Positions 59,057 through 64,000 of a DNA stretch of 64,000 nt are shown in pieces. The DNA is from Ferruginibacter sp. HRS2-29 (GTDB lineage: Bacteria; Bacteroidota; Bacteroidia; Chitinophagales; Chitinophagaceae): assembly GCF_024343615.1 (NCBI RefSeq), contig NZ_RJUB01000159.1:1-64000 (forward strand). Direction: 5' to 3'. Under the pieces are notes generated by a model, which did no database searches, was not told the DNA's origin, and worked only from the letters and a program-made list of their open reading frames with translations. The translations under genes and the position numbers were made by a program. Each line of letters starts with the position of its first letter. Position 1 is the stretch's first letter.

Positions 59057-60004
59057 ATGAAAAAAATATTGATCCTGTTGTTTTTTGCGCCGTTGTTTTC
59101 ACTGGCGCAGGGCAAATATATCACTCACACGGTTGCAGCAAAAGAGAGCCTGTCGAGTATCGGGCGTTTATATAATATCAATCCACGCGAACTGGCTAAA
59201 TATAATAAGATAGATTATGAAAAAGGATTGGCATTGGGACAGGTGTTGAAAGTACCTGTAACAGCTAATACCAAAGTGAATGCTAAAGGCAATAATCCTG
59301 TGGCAGAAATAAAAACACCGGTGGCTGAAACGAAAGCTTCTGTAAAAAATCCCGTGGCATCTGCCAAAGGTTCTACACCGATCTATCATACTGTAGCGAA
59401 AAAAGAAACATTATACCACATCAGTACTTTATACAACAAAGTGCCGATCGCTAATATCAAAAAATGGAACAACCTCAGCGGCGATGGATTGAATGAAGGG
59501 GCGAGGCTGATCGTAGGGTACACGGATGGCCCCAACGAAACAAATACACCTGCGCCGGTAGTGAAAGTTCCTGAACCAACAAAGGTTCCGGATGTAGTAA
59601 AGACTGAGCCGGTGAAGGCTGTTGAAACCAATACCCCGGTTGTAAAAACTACAGAAACAAAACCGGTCGCCACATCTGTTACCGGGAAAGATTTTGAAGG
59701 AGGTTCTTTTAAAGCGATGTATACGAAAGCGCCGGGTAAATCGGAAGAGACCGGAACTGCGGGGATTTTCAAAAGCACCAGCGGTTGGGAAGACGGAAAA
59801 TATTATTGCATGCACAATTCGGCTACGGCAGGCTCCATCGTGAAGATCACCAACCCGGCAACCAATAAATCAGTATATGCACGTGTGCTGGATATCATGC
59901 CTGATCTGAAACAAAACGACAACCTGACCATCCTGGTAAGCAATGCCGCTGCGGATGCGCTGGGCGCAGGTTCGGGAAATTTTCAGTGTACGGTAACCTA
60001 CTAA
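59057..60004 (+). CDS. LysM-repeat secreted protein with RlpA-like C-terminal domain
   Basis: 315 residues. Signal peptide (MKKILILLFFAPLFSLAQG), LysM repeat 1 (about 22-68; THTVAAKESLSSIGRLYNIN), LysM repeat 2 (about 108-155; YHTVAKKETLYHISTLYNKV), a Pro/Thr/Val/Lys-rich spacer (about 160-225) and a double-psi-barrel-like C-terminal domain (about 235-315; YYCMHNSATAGSIVKITNPA, SVYARVLDIMPDLKQNDNL, LVSNAAADALG). It should bind peptidoglycan in the periplasm, and RlpA-like domains can cleave or bind denuded glycan. The catalytic Asp is plausible in DIMPD but unproven. ATG 59057 starts the signal. Confidence 0.87.
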   Translation: MKKILILLFFAPLFSLAQGKYITHTVAAKESLSSIGRLYNINPRELAKYNKIDYEKGLALGQVLKVPVTANTKVNAKGNNPVAEIKTPVAETKASVKNPVASAKGSTPIYHTVAKKETLYHISTLYNKVPIANIKKWNNLSGDGLNEGARLIVGYTDGPNETNTPAPVVKVPEPTKVPDVVKTEPVKAVETNTPVVKTTETKPVATSVTGKDFEGGSFKAMYTKAPGKSEETGTAGIFKSTSGWEDGKYYCMHNSATAGSIVKITNPATNKSVYARVLDIMPDLKQNDNLTILVSNAAADALGAGSGNFQCTVTY

Positions 60005-60045
60005 TGTGGATCATGCCTTTGGCATGTTCAGAATATTTTTCAGAT

Positions 60046-60067
60046 GAACGCGCCGGCAGGCGCGTTC
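60046..60067 (+). terminator. Hairpin GAACGCGCC / GGCGCGTTC after the LysM gene
   Basis: Perfect 9-bp arms (60046-60054, 60059-60067) with loop GGCA, followed by CTGTTTTTG. It has the same design as the hairpins at 21702-21722 and 49953-49973. Confidence 0.85.
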
Positions 60068-60157
60068 CTGTTTTTGTCTATTTAAAATGTCGTTCGTCGA
60101 GTAGAAGGTTTTTTATGTTCCTATCAATGGTAGGTTTGCGATGTAAAACATCGGATT

Positions 60158-60526
60158 ATGAAAAACACGTTGATTCTTCTCTCTGTTGCCATGACTATTT
60201 TATGTTGTGTTTCTTCCTGTAAAAAAGATAAGGTTGAGCAAACTGTTGTGGGTTACTGGAAAGGTAAATATTTAGGAAACCCGAATACAGATTGGAGTTG
60301 GGTAATACGGGCCAATAATACGGTTCGGGTATATGTGGGACCGGATACTTCAGTAGCCAGCAAATACGAGGGTACCTACACCAATACAGATAGCACCATT
60401 TCCGTAGCATATTCTATTGGCGGGTCTTTAAATGTAGTATTGAACGGGGCTAAGATCAGTAATGCATTCAGACGGATCGATGGGCAGGATTTTGTAGGGT
60501 ATAAATTTTTTCTTGATAAGCAATAA
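60158..60526 (+). CDS. Small hypothetical lipoprotein
   Basis: 122 residues with a lipoprotein signal (MKNTLILLSVAMTILCCVSS, lipobox Cys at about 21). The mature part, opening VVGYWKGKYLGNPNTDWSWV and continuing with YEGTYTNTDSTISVAYSI, looks like a small lipocalin-type beta-barrel common in Bacteroidota lipoproteins, but no function is known. It converges with fmt, with only 2 bp between the stop codons. A small CGATGT/ACATCG hairpin lies just upstream (60138-60152). Confidence 0.8.
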   Translation: MKNTLILLSVAMTILCCVSSCKKDKVEQTVVGYWKGKYLGNPNTDWSWVIRANNTVRVYVGPDTSVASKYEGTYTNTDSTISVAYSIGGSLNVVLNGAKISNAFRRIDGQDFVGYKFFLDKQ

Positions 60527-60528
60527 TA

Positions 60529-61539
60529 TTATTGAAAGCGGTACCCACGGAGAAAATCTTTCACCAGCATTTTTTTCTTGCCTTCGAGCTGTAATTCTTT
60601 GATGGAAATATATCCATCGTCGCAGGCAAAATGGAGAAATGTTTTTCCATCCGTGGCATGTTCGCCGGCTTTTATCGAAGGTTGTTGATCGATCTTTTCC
60701 GCAGAAAATATTTTCAGCTTTTTATTGTCCAGTTGTGTAAACGCCGTCGGGAATGGAGATAGTCCACGGATAAGATCGTACACTTCTTTGGTAGGTTTAG
60801 AAAAATCGATCAGGCATGTTTCGGTAAATATCTTTGGCGCATGCTTCAACGGTTGATGGTGAAAGGTGGAAGGTTGAGGAACTTCTTTCAACGAGTTTTC
60901 CGCTAATCCTTTGACAGTTCTTAATAAGACTTCTGCGCCTGTTTCTTTCATCCTGTCATGAACCATTCCGGCATTATCTTTCTCACCGATCGCAAAACTT
61001 TCCTGCAATAAAATATCCCCCGTGTCTATCTCGTGTTGTAATTTAAATGTTGTTACGCCGGTTTCTTTTTCCCCGTTGATCACTGCCCAGTTGATGGGAG
61101 CGGCGCCCCGGTATTGCGGTAGCAGCGAACCATGCAGGTTGATCGTTCCCATCGGCGGCATATTCCACACCAGTTCGGGCAGCATGCGGAATGCCACTAC
61201 TATCTGCAGGTCGGCGTTGAGCGAGGTTAATTCTTTTAAAAAATCAGGGTTCTTTAATTTTTCCGGTTGTAAAATATTCAGCCCATGTTCGAGGGCATAT
61301 TTTTTTACAGCGCTTTGTTGTAGCTCCATTCCGCGGCCGCCGGGTTTATCGGGAGCAGTGATCACACCAACAATATTGCAGCCATTTTCCACCAGCTTTT
61401 GTAAAGATGCTACGGCAAATTCCGGCGTTCCCATGAAGACGATGCGCAGTTCTTCCAGCTTTTTAATTTCCTTTTTTGTTGGAAAAAGAGGAGCTGTATT
61501 TGCAGGCAGGTTTATATCTTTTTTTCTTTGTTCGATCAT
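60529..61539 (-). CDS. fmt: Methionyl-tRNA formyltransferase
   Basis: Formylates initiator Met-tRNA with 10-formyl-tetrahydrofolate. The core has LRIVFMGTPEFAVASLQKLV, VITAPDKPGGRGMELQQSAV, the active-site NLHGSLLPQYRGAAPINWAV with INGEKETGVTTF, and DTGDILLQE. The C-terminal OB-like domain is present. 336 residues from ATG 61539. Relatives start right before LRIVFMG; here about 31 charged residues precede, and no ATG lies at the usual place. The codon at the usual position is CTG. The start is therefore uncertain: an N-terminal extension or a non-ATG start. The AAACC-type palindrome lies 12 bp upstream. Confidence 0.93.
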   Translation of the reverse strand: MIEQRKKDINLPANTAPLFPTKKEIKKLEELRIVFMGTPEFAVASLQKLVENGCNIVGVITAPDKPGGRGMELQQSAVKKYALEHGLNILQPEKLKNPDFLKELTSLNADLQIVVAFRMLPELVWNMPPMGTINLHGSLLPQYRGAAPINWAVINGEKETGVTTFKLQHEIDTGDILLQESFAIGEKDNAGMVHDRMKETGAEVLLRTVKGLAENSLKEVPQPSTFHHQPLKHAPKIFTETCLIDFSKPTKEVYDLIRGLSPFPTAFTQLDNKKLKIFSAEKIDQQPSIKAGEHATDGKTFLHFACDDGYISIKELQLEGKKKMLVKDFLRGYRFQ

Positions 61540-61550
61540 ATATAGTGGTG

Positions 61551-61583
61551 AAACCCCGGAGGTTTTTAAAACCTCCGAGGTTT
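61551..61583. repeat. 33-bp palindrome (copy 4 of 4) upstream of fmt
   Basis: Arms AAACCCCGGAGGTTTT (61551-61566) and AAAACCTCCGAGGTTT (61568-61583) with one mismatch, around one T. Confidence 0.9.
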
Positions 61584-61660
61584 TATTTTAACAATAAAGT
61601 TTATAAAAGTCTGCCTGTTTTAAACTTCTACAGTAATGCGATCTGGAATTAAATAAACGT

Positions 61661-61687
61661 AATTCGTGTAATTCGCATAATCCGTGT
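61661..61687. repeat. AATTCGTGT nonamers (3 units) at the 3' end of namZ
   Basis: AATTCGTGT, AATTCGCAT, AATCCGTGT in register, 10 bp beyond the namZ stop codon. Confidence 0.85.
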
Positions 61688-61696
61688 AATTAAAGA

Positions 61697-62953
61697 CTAT
61701 TTGAAATCATCGTACAGCAAATACTTTTTCCTGATCGCTTTAAAGGCCGTCAATCCAGGCTCCCAGGTCTTTTTTATTTCTGCTTCTGTTTTGCCGGCTT
61801 TTATCTGTTTTGAAAAATCATCGTTACCAGCGAGTTTGCTGATAAAATTATTTTTCAAAAAGAAACTGTCTTTTCCGGGAAATAATTTATAGGCTTCAAT
61901 AAAATATTTCAACTGGATTTTACCATCGATCTTTTTCAGCACTTCTTCATTGGTGCCATGCAGGTTCCAGCCATAACAAACCTGGTAAAAACATTTACTG
62001 CTTTTCGCCCCAAGGTTAGGTTTTGGGGTGAATGAATACAGGTTCTTAGGCATCGCAGGGTGGCCAAAAACCTCAAAAGGCATATCGGTTCCTCTTCCTT
62101 CGCTGAAAACGGTTCCTTCAAAGAAACAGGTGGAAGGGTAAAGGTAGATCGCCTGCATCGATTTCAGATTAGGAGACGGCATCACCGGCAACACATATTT
62201 GGTATTGTGGTCGTAATTTTTGCATTTGATCACCTGGATATGAAAAGGCGTATCAGCAGTTGGCTGGGTGGTGATATTATATGCATTGATCGCATTGGCT
62301 TTTTCGGACAACCAGTTTTCGCCGGCGAGCATCAGTCCATATTCGCCGATGGTCATTCCATATACGATCGGCACAGGTTTCATACCGATGAAACTCTGGT
62401 ATTTCATATCAAGGATGGGGCCGTCTACATAAAATCCATTGGGATTTGGCCGGTCGAGGATCAGCAATGGTTTGTGGTTTTCCAGCGCAGCTTCAATATA
62501 ATATTCCAGTGAGCTGATGTAGGTATAAAATCTTGCGCCCACATCCTGGATGTCGAATATCAATACATCTACGCCTTTGAAATCGTCCGCAGTAGGCTTT
62601 TTATGATTGCCATAAAGAGCGATGATCGGGATGCCGGTCTTTTTATCAACACCATCATCTACATGTTCGCCCGCGTCGGCCACGCCGCGGAAGCCATGTT
62701 CGGGCCCGAATATCTTCACCACATTCACCCCTCTTTTTATCAGGGTGTCCACCAGGTGCGTATTTTTGACCATACTGGTCTGGTTGGCAAAAACAGCTAC
62801 GGCTTTACCTTTCAGCAAAGGAAGGTATACTTCCATACGATCAGCGCCCGTGATCACGTCCTTATTGCCGTTGGCGGGCGTTACCGACTGGGCGCAGGAC
62901 GTATTTCCCCATAACAGCATGGCTGCCATCAATATGTTTCCCAATGTTTTCAT
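61697..62953 (-). CDS. namZ: Exo-beta-N-acetylmuramidase NamZ (DUF1343 family)
   Basis: 418 residues with a signal peptide (MKTLGNILMAAMLLWGNTSC). The DUF1343/GH171 family removes terminal N-acetylmuramic acid from peptidoglycan fragments for recycling. Characteristic segments: GKAVAVFANQTSMVKNTHLV, VKIFGPEHGFRGVADAGEHV, LIFDIQDVGARFYTYISSLE, LLILDRPNPNGFYVDGPILD, SFIGMKPVPIVYGMTIGEYG and FFEGTVFSEGRGTDMPFEVF. The acidic residues of EHGFRG and the EGRGTD loop are kept. ATG 62953 is chosen; the frame continues 30 codons upstream but ATG 62953 begins the signal. It is divergent from the FKBP gene. Confidence 0.9.
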   Translation of the reverse strand: MKTLGNILMAAMLLWGNTSCAQSVTPANGNKDVITGADRMEVYLPLLKGKAVAVFANQTSMVKNTHLVDTLIKRGVNVVKIFGPEHGFRGVADAGEHVDDGVDKKTGIPIIALYGNHKKPTADDFKGVDVLIFDIQDVGARFYTYISSLEYYIEAALENHKPLLILDRPNPNGFYVDGPILDMKYQSFIGMKPVPIVYGMTIGEYGLMLAGENWLSEKANAINAYNITTQPTADTPFHIQVIKCKNYDHNTKYVLPVMPSPNLKSMQAIYLYPSTCFFEGTVFSEGRGTDMPFEVFGHPAMPKNLYSFTPKPNLGAKSSKCFYQVCYGWNLHGTNEEVLKKIDGKIQLKYFIEAYKLFPGKDSFFLKNNFISKLAGNDDFSKQIKAGKTEAEIKKTWEPGLTAFKAIRKKYLLYDDFK

Positions 62954-63036
62954 AAAACAAAGGTCTAGAAAGTTTTTTAATTCGGTCATATTAGCATTAA
63001 TTTTTAATTTTACCGTTCGAAAAAAAATAAATCTAT

Positions 63037-63465
63037 ATGACACAAGTTAAAAATGGTGATACAGTAAAAGTGCATTACACCGGTAAATTGACCACTGGCG
63101 ACCAATTTGATTCATCTGCAGGTCGTGAGCCACTGGAGTTTACAGTGGGCGCAGGACAAATGATCCCGGGGTTTGATGCTGCATTGCCAGGCATGATCGT
63201 TGGTGATAAAAAAACCGTTACCATCCCTGCGGCAGACGGATATGGCGAAGTGAACGAACAGGCGATCATCGAATTTCCAAAAGAAAACGTACCTGCAGAT
63301 ATGAAACTGGAGCCGGGCATGAGCCTTACCCTCAGCAACCAGGAAGGACAACCTTTTCCTGTAGTGGTGAAAGAGATAAAGGATGACATGATCATTCTGG
63401 ATGCCAATCATTTTCTGGCAGGAAAAGATCTGGTGTTTGACATCGAGCTGGTGGAAATAGCTTAA
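63037..63465 (+). CDS. FKBP-type peptidyl-prolyl isomerase, SlyD-like
   Basis: Folding helper that isomerises Xaa-Pro bonds. 142 residues: FKBP halves VKVHYTGKLTTGDQFDSS and LEFTVGAGQMIPGFDAALPG flank an IF (insert-in-flap) domain (about 70-120) as in SlyD/FkpB. The C-terminus is DANHFLAGKDLVFDIELVEI. Unlike E. coli SlyD it has no His-rich metal-binding tail. The start is ATG 63037. A terminator-like hairpin, TAAGGGCAG (63518-63526) and CTGCCCTTA (63541-63549), follows. Confidence 0.93.
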   Translation: MTQVKNGDTVKVHYTGKLTTGDQFDSSAGREPLEFTVGAGQMIPGFDAALPGMIVGDKKTVTIPAADGYGEVNEQAIIEFPKENVPADMKLEPGMSLTLSNQEGQPFPVVVKEIKDDMIILDANHFLAGKDLVFDIELVEIA

Positions 63466-63474
63466 TGACAACGG

Positions 63475-63624
63475 ACCACAGACGACCGACCACGGAAGAT
63501 CGGCAATAACGATAAACTAAGGGCAGTACATAAAGAATGGCTGCCCTTATTGTTTGCCCGGATCGATAGCCCGTGGTCTGTCGTCTATCGTCGTTGGTCC
63601 GTGGTCTGTCGTCTTTGGTCTGTT
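63475..63624. repeat. Inverted degenerate heptamer arms (GTCTGTC type) around a terminator hairpin
   Basis: From 63576 the + strand reads GTCTGTC, GTCTATC, GTCGTTG, GTCCGTG, GTCTGTC, GTCTTTG, GTCTGTT: seven 7-bp units all beginning GT. The left side (about 63475-63503) holds the inverse of similar units. The hairpin TAAGGGCAG/CTGCCCTTA lies in the core. Confidence 0.85.
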
Positions 63625-63648
63625 GTAGCCCGATTGCTCATTACTTAC

Positions 63649-63656
63649 TAAGTTTG
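63649..63656 (+). promoter_or_regulatory. -7 element TAAGTTTG of pepT
   Basis: Exact TAnnTTTG match 16 bp before ATG 63673. Confidence 0.6.
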
Positions 63657-63672
63657 CATAAACTATTAACCG

Positions 63673-64000
63673 ATGATTGAAATAAACAAGGATCAGCTTG
63701 CCGAACGCTTCATGAAATACGTGCAGGTAGACACACAGAGCGATCCCAACGGGACATCATTTCCTACAACAGAAAAACAAAAAGACCTCAGTAAGATATT
63801 GCTGAAAGAACTGAAGGAACTGGGGCTACAGGCAGAAACGGATGAATTCGGGTATGTATATTCTTCCATTCCTTCCAACAGTTCTAAAAATAATATTCCC
63901 CCGATCTGTTTTTGTTCGCACGTGGATACGGCACCGGATTGCAGCGGTACCAATGTGAAGCCCATCCTTCATAAGAATTACGATGGCAATGATATCGTTT
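63673..64000 (+). CDS. pepT: Peptidase T (tripeptide aminopeptidase), 5' part only
   Basis: The first 109 residues of an M20-family zinc aminopeptidase that removes N-terminal residues from tripeptides. The segment AERFMKYVQVDTQSDPNGTS with the PTTEKQKDLSKILLKELKEL pattern, and PPICFCSHVDTAPDCSGTNV with the metal-binding His and Asp of SHVDTAPD, match PepT closely. The remainder lies beyond the window. A good -7 promoter precedes it. Confidence 0.93.
   Translation, partial: MIEINKDQLAERFMKYVQVDTQSDPNGTSFPTTEKQKDLSKILLKELKELGLQAETDEFGYVYSSIPSNSSKNNIPPICFCSHVDTAPDCSGTNVKPILHKNYDGNDIV

Noticed and set aside
1-64000. tRNA or rRNA genes, insertion sequences, phage genes
   Set aside because: No T-loop/acceptor pattern, rRNA sequence, transposase or phage structural gene was recognised on either strand by eye; a tRNA scan was not possible.

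Overview
The window looks like the chromosome of a free-living member of the phylum Bacteroidota, most likely order Chitinophagales (Chitinophagaceae-like). The evidence: two very large secreted proteins end in type IX secretion (T9SS) sorting domains; many genes have the Bacteroidota -7 element TAnnTTTG and no Shine-Dalgarno sequence; and the gene families are typical of the phylum (short AMP nucleosidase, FMN-binding glutamate synthase-like protein, CcmB/CcsA/CcmD, NamZ/DUF1343, WD40-OmpA proteins, TonB-domain lipoprotein). No rRNA, tRNA, CRISPR array or insertion sequence was seen.

Layout. 1-10 kb: the end of a dual-ATPase ABC transporter with a repeat-filled linker, AMP nucleosidase, a subtilisin-like lipoprotein, an HsdR_N-type nuclease-fold protein, glutamate dehydrogenase, CcmD/CcsA, a glutamate synthase-like protein and CcmB. 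10-19 kb: a T9SS-exported reprolysin-like protease, an AT-rich two-gene ATPase plus small-partner cassette that looks like an uncharacterised defence module, thymidine kinase, a coiled-coil protein and Kdo transferase. 19-27 kb: a + strand nucleotide-sugar and surface-polysaccharide cluster (DegT aminotransferase, UDP-glucose dehydrogenase, UDP-xylose synthase, WbpO/TviB- and WbpP/TviC-like enzymes, RfbC, RfbD). 27-33 kb: a 1973-residue SBBP-repeat T9SS adhesin-like protein. 33-47 kb: RNA enzymes (NYN-LOTUS, RlmL-like, MnmA), two different NADP isocitrate dehydrogenases around a damaged zeta-toxin module, acetyltransferases, ThuA and an M48 protease. 47-64 kb: thyA and folA, two OmpA proteins, the three-gene proton-translocating transhydrogenase, an RNA m5C methyltransferase, LysM protein, Fmt, NamZ, FKBP and the start of peptidase T.

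The most unusual aspect is the spacer DNA. Almost every intergenic region carries short tandem repeats with a 7-bp period, in many unrelated sequences (ATTACGA, GAAGGTT, GTCAATA, AATGGAT, AATTAAG and others). They often sit as inverted arms around a core and often run over stop codons or up to start codons. A 9-bp family (AATTCGTGT) lies just upstream of polysaccharide genes. At least three palindromic hairpin families show compensatory changes between copies. One of them (GTTGGTG-TTAT-CACCAAC) is amplified in frame inside the ABC transporter linker, and another forms the start of the zeta-toxin gene. The candidate new biology is therefore (i) the ATPase/partner cassette at 14.1-16.0 kb and (ii) this repeat ecology, including its entry into coding sequence.

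All calls come from reading the sequence. No database search or folding program was run.
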